A stretch of DNA of 64,000 nucleotides, from the NCBI GenBank assembly GCA_903847975.1, contig CAINFC010000311.1, positions 1 through 64,000 of the forward strand. The letters run 5' to 3'. Position numbers and translations under genes: made by a program. The notes under the pieces were generated by a model. The model was not told the DNA's origin, did not search any database, and saw only the letters and a program-made list of their open reading frames with translations. Shown in pieces: positions 38,760-47,568 of this stretch. Source of the stretch: an uncultured Acidobacteriota bacterium (lineage in GTDB: Bacteria > Acidobacteriota > UBA6911 > CAINFC01). Within the stretch, counting starts at the first letter, position 1. Every line of letters begins with the position of its first letter.

Positions 38760-40204
38760 GGCGCCTGCCCGCTTCGGGTATCGGACCAGAATTTGAGCAG
38801 CAGGTTCGCGGCTACCTGCCGCCGGAATCCGGCGCTGCCGCGCACGTCGGAGATCGGCTGGAAATCCTCCTGCAGCCGGGCCGCAGCTTCCTCCGCCGCA
38901 GCGCGCGACCACTCTTTCCCGAGCAGCGCCTGTTCCGCGCCGGCGGCCCGCCGCGTAAAGGGGGACATCCCGCCAAAGACCAGCCGTGCCTCGCGGATGC
39001 GGCCGTCGGAATCCAGCTGCAGCCGAAAAGCGCCATTGACGGTGGAAATATCGACGTCATGGCGCCGCGAAACCTTATAGGCACGAATCCGCGCGCCGGG
39101 AGGAGGGAAGGGAAGTCGCACGGCGGCGATGATTTCCCCGGGGGCTATTCCGGTCCGGCGGTAACCGAGAATGAAATCGGAAAGGGGGACGGTGCGGCTC
39201 CCGGCGAGGCTTTTCAGTTCCACGGCGGCGCCATAGGCCATCAGGGCCGGCAGCGCATCCCCGATGGGCGATGCGGTTCCTACATTTCCGCCGAGCGTGG
39301 CCACATTGCGGATCTGAGCCGAACCGAAGCGCTGCAGCATTTCTTCGAGCGCCGGATGGGTGCGGCGGACATGTCCGGCGACGTCGGACAGGCTCATCCC
39401 GGAGCCCAGGATCAACTCTTCTTTTTCCTGCCGGGAAGCCCGTAGCTCCGGAATCGCGCTGAGGTCCAGGATGCCCGGCGGGGGATTGTGTTTCAGGTGC
39501 ACCTGCAGCGAAAGGTCGGTGGCGCCATGGACCGGCGAGAGGGTCGGGTTCCTGCCAATCATCTCCAGCGCCTGCTCCAGGGATTTCGGCCGGCAGTAGA
39601 TTTCTGACTTTCCGGTCCATTCCCATTCCGCAGGCGGAATGGAGTTCAGCTCAGCCAGGGTCGAGCCCTCTTCCGACGATTCACGTTCCGGTCCCGAGAG
39701 GGCGAGGCACTGTTGCGCCGCGCGGAAGATGGGCTGGTAGCCCGTGCAGCGGCACAGGTTGCCGGCCAGGGCGGAGCGGATTTCTGCGGCGGAAGCGTGC
39801 GGCTTTTGCTTGAAAAGAGCAAAGAGGGTCATGACGACCCCCGGGGTGCAGAATCCGCACTGGCTGCCGTAATGATCGATCATGGCCTGCTGGACCGGGT
39901 GAAGCGAACCATCCGGGAATTTCAGGTCTTCGACCGTCAGCACCTGCCTGCCGTGGACCATGGGCAGGAACAGGAGGCAGGAGTTAACGGCGCTATATTT
40001 CAGTCGGCCTTCCCTGTCCGGTTCTGCCAGGACTACGGTACAGGCCCCGCAATCCCCCTGGCCGCATCCCTCCTTGGTGCCTTTGCGATCCGGGAGAGAG
40101 CGGAGGTACTGGAGCAGGGTCCATGCCGGAGACCACGCAGCGGAGCCGCAGAAATCGATGGTGACCGGCTTTCTGCCCAGGAGGAAGGAAATCGTGGACG
40201 GCAT
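38756..40204 (-). CDS. xdhA: xanthine dehydrogenase Fe-S/FAD subunit
   Basis: 482 residues. The N-terminal [2Fe-2S] domain has CGQGDCGACT (about 47-56), the second cluster domain has QCGFCTPGV and CRCTGYQ, and the FAD domain (about 200-470) has VHGATDLS and RNVATLGGNVGTASPIGDALPAL, the flavin-binding signature. Electrons pass from the Mo subunit through two clusters to FAD and then to NAD. It is encoded 26 bases after GMP reductase and just before the Mo subunit. Unlike the hydroxylase at 10.5-13.2 kb, this enzyme has its own FAD domain, so it should be a conventional xanthine dehydrogenase. The same symbol is used for an unrelated subunit in the first cluster. Confidence 0.95.
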   Translation of the reverse strand: MPSTISFLLGRKPVTIDFCGSAAWSPAWTLLQYLRSLPDRKGTKEGCGQGDCGACTVVLAEPDREGRLKYSAVNSCLLFLPMVHGRQVLTVEDLKFPDGSLHPVQQAMIDHYGSQCGFCTPGVVMTLFALFKQKPHASAAEIRSALAGNLCRCTGYQPIFRAAQQCLALSGPERESSEEGSTLAELNSIPPAEWEWTGKSEIYCRPKSLEQALEMIGRNPTLSPVHGATDLSLQVHLKHNPPPGILDLSAIPELRASRQEKEELILGSGMSLSDVAGHVRRTHPALEEMLQRFGSAQIRNVATLGGNVGTASPIGDALPALMAYGAAVELKSLAGSRTVPLSDFILGYRRTGIAPGEIIAAVRLPFPPPGARIRAYKVSRRHDVDISTVNGAFRLQLDSDGRIREARLVFGGMSPFTRRAAGAEQALLGKEWSRAAAEEAAARLQEDFQPISDVRGSAGFRRQVAANLLLKFWSDTRSGQAP

Positions 40205-40230
40205 AGGCCTTTCGGTGCCTCGCTCAGGTT

Positions 40231-41256
40231 TTAAAAAATTTCGTGGCCCGGATCCAAAGCTTTATGGGGAAGGCTTTCCAGGCGGCTGGCGTAGGAGATG
40301 ACCACGTAGTCCAGCTTGCGCTGCAGTTCCTTGATGCTGTTGGCTCCCCCGTAAGTCAAGCCGGAGCGCAGGCCTCCGACGATATCGTGAATGATGTTCT
40401 CCTCGTCCTCGCGGTAGGCGACCTCCAGGGCCACCCCTTCGGCCGTTTTCCACCCGGTCAGCGGTCCCAGGAAATCCTCCTGGGCTTCCTTGGAGGCCAT
40501 GCCCCGGTACTGCTTCACTTTCCTGCCATGGGTGTTGGTAATGACCTTGCCCGGAGTCGGCCGGGTGCCGGCCAGCATGCCGCCGATCATGATGAAATCC
40601 GCACCGAACGCCAGAGCCTTGACGATATCCCCGCTATGGCGGATGCCGCCGTCGGCCACAATGGAGCGGTTGATGCGCGAGCAGTCCTTGATGGCTTTCA
40701 GGGAGGGAATTCCGAAGCCGGTCTTGAGGCGGGTGGTACAGACCGAACCGCTGCCGATCCCCACTTTCACGATATCCGCTCCCAGCGAGACCAGGTAATC
40801 CGCTCCGGCGTAGGTGGCCACGTTTCCCGCCATGATCAGGCTGTCGGGCAGCATCTGCCGGAAGCGCTTCAGGGCTTTGCCCAGGATCTTGGAGTGGGCG
40901 TGAGCCACGTCGACGCAGAAATAGACGGCCCCCGCGTCCCGCAGGGCTTCGATGCGTTCCTGCTCATGCTCCGAACAGCCTACGGAGACAAACACCGGAA
41001 CGTGGCAGGCCTTGAACACCTTGACGTTGGCGGCGATATCCATGAAGCGGTGCAGCACGCCGATTCCGCCCTTGGAGTGCATGAAGCGCGCCATATCCGC
41101 CCCGGTGATGGTGTCCATGTTGGCGCTCATCACCGGAAGGGACAGCGAAAACCGGCCGGTTTTGTCGGTGCTGGTGATATCGACCAGCCGCCGCGAGTCC
41201 CAGTGGTTGTAGTTGGGAACCAGCAGCACATCGTCGAAGGTTAAGGCGGTATCCAT
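40231..41256 (-). CDS. guaC: GMP reductase (IMPDH/GMPR family)
   Basis: 341 residues, matching GMP reductase rather than the CBS-containing IMP dehydrogenase. TFDDVLLVPNYN opens the barrel, MSANMDTITG follows, and the catalytic loop is GIGSGSVCTTRLKTGFGIP with the active-site Cys. GGIRHSGDIVKALAFGADFIMIGGMLAG and YRGMASKEAQ are the phosphate and mobile-flap segments. GMP reductase converts GMP to IMP with NADPH and ammonia release. Placed directly upstream of xanthine dehydrogenase, it would feed guanine nucleotides to IMP, hypoxanthine and xanthine. A nine-base gap separates it from the upstream fusion gene. Confidence 0.92.
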   Translation of the reverse strand: MDTALTFDDVLLVPNYNHWDSRRLVDITSTDKTGRFSLSLPVMSANMDTITGADMARFMHSKGGIGVLHRFMDIAANVKVFKACHVPVFVSVGCSEHEQERIEALRDAGAVYFCVDVAHAHSKILGKALKRFRQMLPDSLIMAGNVATYAGADYLVSLGADIVKVGIGSGSVCTTRLKTGFGIPSLKAIKDCSRINRSIVADGGIRHSGDIVKALAFGADFIMIGGMLAGTRPTPGKVITNTHGRKVKQYRGMASKEAQEDFLGPLTGWKTAEGVALEVAYREDEENIIHDIVGGLRSGLTYGGANSIKELQRKLDYVVISYASRLESLPHKALDPGHEIF

Positions 41257-41265
41257 AAAGGCCTG

Positions 41266-43728
41266 CTAGGAAGCGGAAGGGCAGAGGCTGTTCTGTATGG
41301 TGTCCTGGGTGTGGCGCGCCAGGGAATCGTAGTCGTGGTCCCCCGGGTAGAGGGGTGCCAGGAATTCCAGGGTGATCTTTCCCGGACGCGGGAAGCGGCT
41401 GCCCACGGAAAGCGACTGATAGGCACCTTTGATGGCCACCGGGATGATCGGAACGTTGAGCTCCTTGCTCAGAATGGCGAAGGTTTTCTTGAAGGGCATG
41501 AGACCGCCGTCCCGGCTTCGGGCGCCTTCCGGAAAAATCACCATGTTTTTCCCGTTTTTCAGAACCGCCGCGGTCTGCTGGATGGCGTTCTTCAGCCCGC
41601 TGTTGATATTCATGACGATGACGTGGCTGTTCTGGGCCACGAAACGGCGAAACGCCGAGCGGAAGTGCTTTTCCTTGGCAAAGAAATAGGTCTTTCTCAT
41701 GATGCTCCCCTTCAGGGAGCTGGCCAGGATCAGGGTATCCATGTAGCTCTGGTGGTTGGGAGCGATGATGCAGGGCGCATGAGCCGGTATGTTTTCCAGT
41801 CCCTTGACTTCAAAACGGAAGTAGAGCTTGGAAAGCGGCTTGAACACCCATTTGAACAGGGTCAAAATGACGATCCGCTTCGGCAGGGTCAGGTTGATCT
41901 CCTCCTTGAGGATCTCCTTCCAGTTGATGCTTTCCGTCCCGACCTGGACTTTGGTTTTCTGCAGGTACTGGCAGAGGGAAAGCAGGCTGGGGAATTCCGC
42001 CAGCTTGCTCTCGGCCAGCTGAATTCCGAAAGTTCTTTCAATGAAGACCAGAAATTCCACCTTGTCCAGGGAATCCAGCCCGAGATCCAGTTCCAGGTGT
42101 TGATGTGCCTGGATGCCGGTTTTGCCCGTTTCCTCCAGGAAGGTGCGGATCAGACGGAATTCTTCCATGTCCGGTTCCTGGGGGGCGGCATGCCCGGCGG
42201 CTGCCTGCTCGGCCAGCCCGGGCAGGAGAAACCGCCGGATCTTTCCGAGCTTGGTCTTGGGAAGCTCGTTGCGCACCACGGTCATGCTGCGGATTTTCCG
42301 GTAGGAAGGGACGCCGCGGTTGTAGGTGTCGATCACCGTCCAGCGCAGGGTTTCCTGCAGGTTGACGATCTGGCTTTTCATGGCATGCGCCAGGTCCGGC
42401 ACCAGGATGGCCCCCAGGGAATCGCCCTGCTGATAAACGCCGATCTCCTTGAGCAGGGGATGCGCCGTAAGGATCTGCCGCTCCACCTCCTCGGGGTTGA
42501 TTTTTTTCCCGTTGGACAGAACGATGATCTCCTTGATCCGGCCGGTGACGTACAGATACCCTTTTTTATCGAGTTGCCCCTTGTCTCCGGTGTGGAACCA
42601 TCCGTCGCGCAGCACGGCACGGGTGGCTTCCGGATTGTTGTAGTAGCCCTGCATGATGTTGGGCCCGCGGGCGGTGATTTCGTCGTCGACGATGCGAATT
42701 TCCACTCCGGGAAACAATCGGCCCACCGAGCCGATGCGAATGTCATCGGGCGCGTTATTGGACAGGGAAGGAGAGGTTTCCGTAAGACCGTAGCCATTGA
42801 GGACCTTGAACCCCAGGGCCCGGAATCCTTTCAGGATTTCCGGATCCAGAAAGGATCCGCCGCTGACCATGTAGCGGATCTGGCCGCCGAAGCCGTCCTG
42901 CACTTTCTTGAAAAGCTTTTTCCCCAGGGCGTAGCTGCCGATGGACCGGGACAGATGATAAAGGACCAGGGCCACCCGGTTTTTGCGGATTTTGCCCAGA
43001 ATGCCGTCGAGCAGCATGCGATAAAGCCGCGGCACGCCAATAAACAGGGTGATATGGTATTTCTGCAGCGCCGAGACGATGGCTTCCGAGTCGAGCCGAT
43101 CCACCAGAACCGACATGGCCCCGACGCGCAGAGGGATCAGAACCGAGCCCTGCAGAGGAAGAATATGATGAAAGGGCAGAATGGCGATGATCCGGTCCGA
43201 TTCCAGGAAATATTTTTCCTCGATATACCCTTTCTGGACCGCCTGCAGGTTGGTGTGCGAAAGCATGACCCCCTTGGGAGAACCCGTGGTTCCCGAAGTG
43301 TAGATGATCACGGCCGTATCGTCCGGGCGGGCCTGAAATTCCAGGCGGGATTGGCGGGCCGCCGGGGGCTCGAACCGGTCGAGGCAGATGGTCTCCGGGG
43401 TGTGGCCCGATTTCTGCTCGGCTTCGTCCAGTACTGCCTTGCTTTTATCGGAGTGGAAGACCAGCGCGGGGCGGCAGTCCCGGAGGATGTGGGCGACATC
43501 GTCGGCGTTGGAAAAGATGTCCACCGTGACTGGTATGCCTTGGTTTGCCCAGACGGAGTAGAAGGCAAAAATCCATTCCGGGCGGTTCTCGGAAAAAATA
43601 ACGGCCCGTGATGCCGGCGGAAGAGAGTAGGCTTCGCGGTAACGAAGAATGTTTTCGTGGAGCTGGCGATAGGAGATCTCCTTGCCCTGATATGCGACAG
43701 CCGGCTTTTCGGATGGACCTGCAATCAT
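41266..43728 (-). CDS. acyl ligase - acyl carrier - PlsC acyltransferase fusion
   Basis: 820 residues with three modules. Residues about 1-510 are an AMP-forming acyl-CoA/acyl-ACP ligase (IIYTSGTTGSPKGVMLSH P-loop, NGYGLTETSPSLS, GWFHTGDKGQLD, SNGKKINPEEVE). Residues about 525-600 are an acyl carrier domain with the phosphopantetheine Ser553 in GLDSLD. Residues about 620-815 are a PlsC-type 1-acylglycerol-3-phosphate acyltransferase with NHQSYMD (His659/Asp664) and FPEGARSRDG. The design suggests activation of free fatty acids, loading on the built-in carrier and transfer to lysophospholipid. E. coli Aas has the two catalytic modules in the opposite order and no carrier. First gene of a minus-strand operon with guaC and xdhAB. 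Confidence 0.9.
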   Translation of the reverse strand: MIAGPSEKPAVAYQGKEISYRQLHENILRYREAYSLPPASRAVIFSENRPEWIFAFYSVWANQGIPVTVDIFSNADDVAHILRDCRPALVFHSDKSKAVLDEAEQKSGHTPETICLDRFEPPAARQSRLEFQARPDDTAVIIYTSGTTGSPKGVMLSHTNLQAVQKGYIEEKYFLESDRIIAILPFHHILPLQGSVLIPLRVGAMSVLVDRLDSEAIVSALQKYHITLFIGVPRLYRMLLDGILGKIRKNRVALVLYHLSRSIGSYALGKKLFKKVQDGFGGQIRYMVSGGSFLDPEILKGFRALGFKVLNGYGLTETSPSLSNNAPDDIRIGSVGRLFPGVEIRIVDDEITARGPNIMQGYYNNPEATRAVLRDGWFHTGDKGQLDKKGYLYVTGRIKEIIVLSNGKKINPEEVERQILTAHPLLKEIGVYQQGDSLGAILVPDLAHAMKSQIVNLQETLRWTVIDTYNRGVPSYRKIRSMTVVRNELPKTKLGKIRRFLLPGLAEQAAAGHAAPQEPDMEEFRLIRTFLEETGKTGIQAHQHLELDLGLDSLDKVEFLVFIERTFGIQLAESKLAEFPSLLSLCQYLQKTKVQVGTESINWKEILKEEINLTLPKRIVILTLFKWVFKPLSKLYFRFEVKGLENIPAHAPCIIAPNHQSYMDTLILASSLKGSIMRKTYFFAKEKHFRSAFRRFVAQNSHVIVMNINSGLKNAIQQTAAVLKNGKNMVIFPEGARSRDGGLMPFKKTFAILSKELNVPIIPVAIKGAYQSLSVGSRFPRPGKITLEFLAPLYPGDHDYDSLARHTQDTIQNSLCPSAS

Positions 43729-43768
43729 ATATGTTCCTTGATCCGTTCCTGTATCGGTTAATTCCGAA

Positions 43769-43783
43769 ACCCTTTGGAAGGGT
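43769..43783. promoter_or_regulatory. palindrome upstream of the acyl-ligase fusion gene
   Basis: ACCCTTTGGAAGGGT is a perfect six-base-arm palindrome, 41 bases before the ATG at 43728. It could be an operator for the acyl-ligase/guaC/xdh operon. Confidence 0.3.
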
Positions 43784-43825
43784 CTAACCTATTCATAATA
43801 CAAGAATCTTCCCTATGGCGAAAGC

Positions 43826-43860
43826 AAAAAAAAGAATAGCCGCCCGGGGGCGGCTATTCT
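43826..43860 (-). terminator. Rho-independent terminator of the TonB receptor gene
   Basis: A perfect 12-bp stem (43833-43844 with 43849-43860, core ATAGCCGCC/GGCGGCTAT) with a 4-base loop is followed on the minus strand by eight T residues. It lies about 40 bases beyond the receptor stop. Confidence 0.92.
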
Positions 43861-43901
43861 CTGGGGTCGCTTTTCCGGAGGGGACCGGAAAAGACGGCGG
43901 G

Positions 43902-46900
43902 TTAGAAGGAAAGTTTCAGAACCAGCTGCATGCTGCGTCCCTGCCGGTCAAACTGTTTTTCGTTCAGAAAATTGGCGGAGGTGACGTTGGCGTATGATTG
44001 GCTCGACGCATTGGTGCTGACCACTACAGCTCCCACATCGGCATAGCCAAGAGCGTAATTGGCAGTATTGAAAACATTGAATATCTCCATCCGGAACTGT
44101 AGGTTTCTCCCTTCTCCCATCCGGTTGTTCTTGACCAGGGAAAGATTCCAGACGTTGAAGGGCTTGGCGTCCACTGTGTTGCGGCCCACGTTGGCCTGGG
44201 CTCCGACCTGTGCCTGCACATAGCGCGCCGAAGGATTGGCGGCCACGTAACCGACGATGCTGGCGGTGCTGCCGCAGCCGCCGGAAGTGGTTGAAATCCG
44301 GGTGCTGGAATCCGCATTCCGGCAGACGAACTGCACCGCAGTCCCGATACCCTCCGTTCCGCTCGGGTTCAGGATCACCCGGTCTCCGGCGGTGTCGGAA
44401 TTCCCGTTGGCATCCGCCGCGGACTGCAGGGTCATCGGCTGTCCGGACTGGAAGAGGTACGTGCCGTTCCACTGCCAGCCGTGCAGGATATTTTTAATAA
44501 CGGGGTAATCCACATTCAGGTTGGGTACTTCGTAGACCCACATCAAAGCCAGCTTGTGGCGGATATCCAGCGTGGAGCGGCCCCATTCGTCCCGAAGGTT
44601 GTTGACATTCTGAGGGCGCCGCGGATTGACCACCGAGGTGGCCAGGTCGTTGGTGCTGTTGTCCATGGTTTTGGCGAAGGTGTAATTGGCCCGGAACAGC
44701 AACCCCCGGCTGAAGCGGCGGTTGAAATCCACGGCTCCTCCGTGATATTCGCTGACCCCCCTGGGTTCCATCCGGGTGATGGCCTGCGTGAATCCCTGGG
44801 CGGAATAAGGCCTCCCGCGGGCTGCCAGAAACTGAGCCTGCGTGGGGGCATCCGCGGCAACGGTTTTGGGGACGTCGCTGGTCGAAAAATAGGTGGGCAG
44901 GGCGCGGCCGCCCCGCTCGAACGCCGTCTGGGTGTTCAGTTGAATCTGGACGGGCAGAAAGAGCCCGCGCGTCCCCAGGTAGCGAATTTCGACGGTGGTA
45001 TCCTTGAACAGCTCATGCTGGATACCCAGAGCCCAGTTCAGGGTTTTCGGGTTCCTGGTGTCGGCCAGCAGCTGGTTGGTCATGGAGCGGGCCGTGGCCT
45101 GATCGGAGGGGGGGCGGTAGACCAGTTTCATGGCGCCGCCAGCCAGGAAATTGGAGCCGATTCCGTTGGCCAGATAGCTGGCGCACCAGGAGGGGGGTGC
45201 CGCCAGCAGGCCGGCGCAGGCGCCGGAAGCCTGCAGGATGGTCTGCTGCTGGGGCGGCTGGCCGTTCATGTGAAAATTGAAGGGCATCACATCGTAGGCT
45301 ACTCCGAAGCCGCCGCGCAGGGCCCATTTGCTGTCGCCGAACATGTCCCAGGCGAATCCCAGACGCGGAGAGAAATTATTCTTGTCCTCCTTGGGCACTG
45401 CCCAGATCAGCTCGGTTCCCGGCAGATTGGACATGCTGTTGAAAACGTTGCGTCGGGCCCCGGCCGGATTTCCGAACCATTCGTAGCGCAAGCCGGCATT
45501 CACGGTCAGTCTTGGCGTCAGCTTGAAGTCGTCCTGGAAGAAGGCGGCTACGTTCGGGGCATTGAACGGGAAGTAGGCGGATCCGATCCCCTGCAGCTGC
45601 TGGTTGGCCGGGACCTGGTCGTTCAGCAGGTTGGAAAGACTGGAATACTGGTAGTAGCCGCGGGAATTCTGCAGAAAGTTGCTGTAGCCGTTATACCAGC
45701 GGTACTCAAAGCCTACCTTGAGGGAATGCCGTCCCTTCAGATAATTCAGCTGTTCCAGAATCTGATATTGATTCAGGATGCTGCCCTGGGGGAAATTGCT
45801 GTTTGGCCCCACTTCCACTCCCAAGGTTCCGGCAATCAGCACGTTGGGATACGCGGCGGCTCCGCCGCTCAAGGGATTGTTGTTATTCATCCGGTTGTAG
45901 GAGGAGCGCAGCTCGTTGACCAGCTGGTTGTTGACCACCCAGATGTCGCTGAAGGTTATTTTCTTATAATCCAGCCCGGTCAGGGCGGTAAACTCCGGCT
46001 GCGGCAGGGGCGGATTCTGGGTGCTCCGGCGGCGGGTCGAAATATACCCTCCGCGCAGCGAATGTGCCCCGGCGTTCATGTCGGTGTTGACCAGATAATC
46101 GTGCTGCGCCCGGTAATCCGGCGCGCTCAGGGAGAGTCTTCCCAGCGGGATCTGCGTCGTCGTGCTCCCTACCGTCACCGGGGTAGTCAGGGACTGGGTG
46201 GGGGCCGTGGGGAAAGAATTAAGAATCGTTCGGACGGAGTCGTTGACCGCCAGCGATTTCAGAGTCTGCAGTCCGGCGGCTGTCGGCAATATGGCTTCCG
46301 TCCCGAGGACGGCGCGGCCCAGGGTCTGGTATTCGTACGCGCCATAAATAAATAGCCGGTTGGGGATAATGCGGCCTCCCAGGTTTCCGCCGGCCCGGTT
46401 GAAATCATAGCGGGGCTTGGGAAGGGTGGAATCCGACAGATTGCTTCGGGATATATAGTTCCGGTTGTTGTTGTACCACCAGGCGCCCCCGTGAAGCTGG
46501 TTGGTGCCCCGCTTGGTGACCACGTTGAACTGCCCGCCGGCCGCGGAGCCGAATTCCGCGCTGAACTGCGTGGTTCCCAGGCTGAACTCCTGGACCGCAT
46601 CCGGGATGACCTGCTGCTGCACAGTCGTGGTGGAGGGATTGGTGTTGTTGACTCCGTCCACGGTAAAGCTGTTCTGCCTGCCACGCGTGCCGCCGATGGA
46701 TCCGCCGGACCCCGAGGTGCCGCCGATGGCCGTGGTGGTATTCGGCAGGAAAATTGCCAGGTTGAGGACCGAAGTGTTGGTGCCGGCGACCGTCGGCAGC
46801 TCGGCCACCATCTTTTCGTCAAATGACTTGGTGAGCTGCGAAGTCTGGATCTGCACCAGGTCGGCGCCGGCATCCACCTGCACGGTTTCCGAGGTGGCGC

Positions 46901-47246
46901 CCACCGACAGGTCGGCATTGACTTCCGTGGTCTGAGCCGCCTGTACCCCGACGCTGGTTCGCGTGTAGGGTGCGAAACCCGTGGCTTCCACTTTCACCGT
47001 GTAAATACCGACCAGCAGGTTGGGGGCTGTGTAAAAGCCGATATTGGAAGTCATAACGCTGCGGGTCTGTCCGGTCTGTTCGCTGGTGATGGTGACGGCC
47101 GCATTGCCCACCACCGCACCGGAGGGATCCTTCACCGTTCCGCTGATAGTCCCGTCCTGCCGCTGGGCAAGGGCCGCGCTGACCGTTGCCCAAAGAGCGG
47201 CTGCCACCAGCCCGAGGAGGAATACTTTTCTGAACCTGAGAGCCAT
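43902..47246 (-). CDS. Oar-like TonB-dependent receptor with carboxypeptidase-regulatory domain
   Basis: 1114 residues. A signal peptide (about 5-28) is followed by a carboxypeptidase-regulatory-like Ig fold (about 33-115; GTISGTVKDPSGAVVGNAAV, YTVKVEATGF). A plug domain (about 120-260) contains SFTVDGVNNTNPS and FSAEFGSAAGGQFNVVTKRGTN. The 22-strand outer-membrane barrel ends in a terminal Phe (QLVLKLSF). ATG 47246 has AAAGGA upstream; the extra upstream codons lack signal-peptide character. This type is greatly expanded in Acidobacteriota and is thought to import large or glycan-like substrates. No SusD-like partner is present. A strong terminator follows. Confidence 0.93.
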   Translation of the reverse strand: MALRFRKVFLLGLVAAALWATVSAALAQRQDGTISGTVKDPSGAVVGNAAVTITSEQTGQTRSVMTSNIGFYTAPNLLVGIYTVKVEATGFAPYTRTSVGVQAAQTTEVNADLSVGATSETVQVDAGADLVQIQTSQLTKSFDEKMVAELPTVAGTNTSVLNLAIFLPNTTTAIGGTSGSGGSIGGTRGRQNSFTVDGVNNTNPSTTTVQQQVIPDAVQEFSLGTTQFSAEFGSAAGGQFNVVTKRGTNQLHGGAWWYNNNRNYISRSNLSDSTLPKPRYDFNRAGGNLGGRIIPNRLFIYGAYEYQTLGRAVLGTEAILPTAAGLQTLKSLAVNDSVRTILNSFPTAPTQSLTTPVTVGSTTTQIPLGRLSLSAPDYRAQHDYLVNTDMNAGAHSLRGGYISTRRRSTQNPPLPQPEFTALTGLDYKKITFSDIWVVNNQLVNELRSSYNRMNNNNPLSGGAAAYPNVLIAGTLGVEVGPNSNFPQGSILNQYQILEQLNYLKGRHSLKVGFEYRWYNGYSNFLQNSRGYYQYSSLSNLLNDQVPANQQLQGIGSAYFPFNAPNVAAFFQDDFKLTPRLTVNAGLRYEWFGNPAGARRNVFNSMSNLPGTELIWAVPKEDKNNFSPRLGFAWDMFGDSKWALRGGFGVAYDVMPFNFHMNGQPPQQQTILQASGACAGLLAAPPSWCASYLANGIGSNFLAGGAMKLVYRPPSDQATARSMTNQLLADTRNPKTLNWALGIQHELFKDTTVEIRYLGTRGLFLPVQIQLNTQTAFERGGRALPTYFSTSDVPKTVAADAPTQAQFLAARGRPYSAQGFTQAITRMEPRGVSEYHGGAVDFNRRFSRGLLFRANYTFAKTMDNSTNDLATSVVNPRRPQNVNNLRDEWGRSTLDIRHKLALMWVYEVPNLNVDYPVIKNILHGWQWNGTYLFQSGQPMTLQSAADANGNSDTAGDRVILNPSGTEGIGTAVQFVCRNADSSTRISTTSGGCGSTASIVGYVAANPSARYVQAQVGAQANVGRNTVDAKPFNVWNLSLVKNNRMGEGRNLQFRMEIFNVFNTANYALGYADVGAVVVSTNASSQSYANVTSANFLNEKQFDRQGRSMQLVLKLSF

Positions 47247-47568
47247 AATTTTTTCCTTTCTGCCTTTTCCTATGGATTGCAGTGAGGTTTTCAATTTTGC
47301 GGCGGACATGCCGGCCGCTTCCAAGCAAGCACGAACAAGCCTGCGTTCCGCCCGTCTCGGCTTTGTTCGTCGATATGCTTTTTCCAGTCTCCCTCACTTT
47401 TTAAATGAAACAGCCCCCGAAAAGAAACGGTTCTGGGATAAAACGCCCGAAAAGCGGGATCAGACGCTGCGATTCACAATTGATTATTTAAGTTTGTAAA
47501 TGATTAGCAGGAAGACTAAAATTGCAGCGGATATCAGCAAACGGTGTCGCTTTTTACAGGGTTGGGTT
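47247..47568. other. divergent intergenic region, no gene seen
   Basis: Roughly 320 bases between the TonB receptor and the HDOD gene, AT-rich between 47475 and 47540. A small CCCG-AAAAG-CGGG hairpin lies near 47446-47458. I find no promoter with both good boxes, although one is expected for each side. The HDOD frame is open back to 47500. Confidence 0.4.

Noticed and set aside
41311-43611. 766-codon plus-strand frame opposite the acyl-ligase fusion
   Set aside because: Shadow of a gene with AMP-binding, carrier and PlsC motifs in order.
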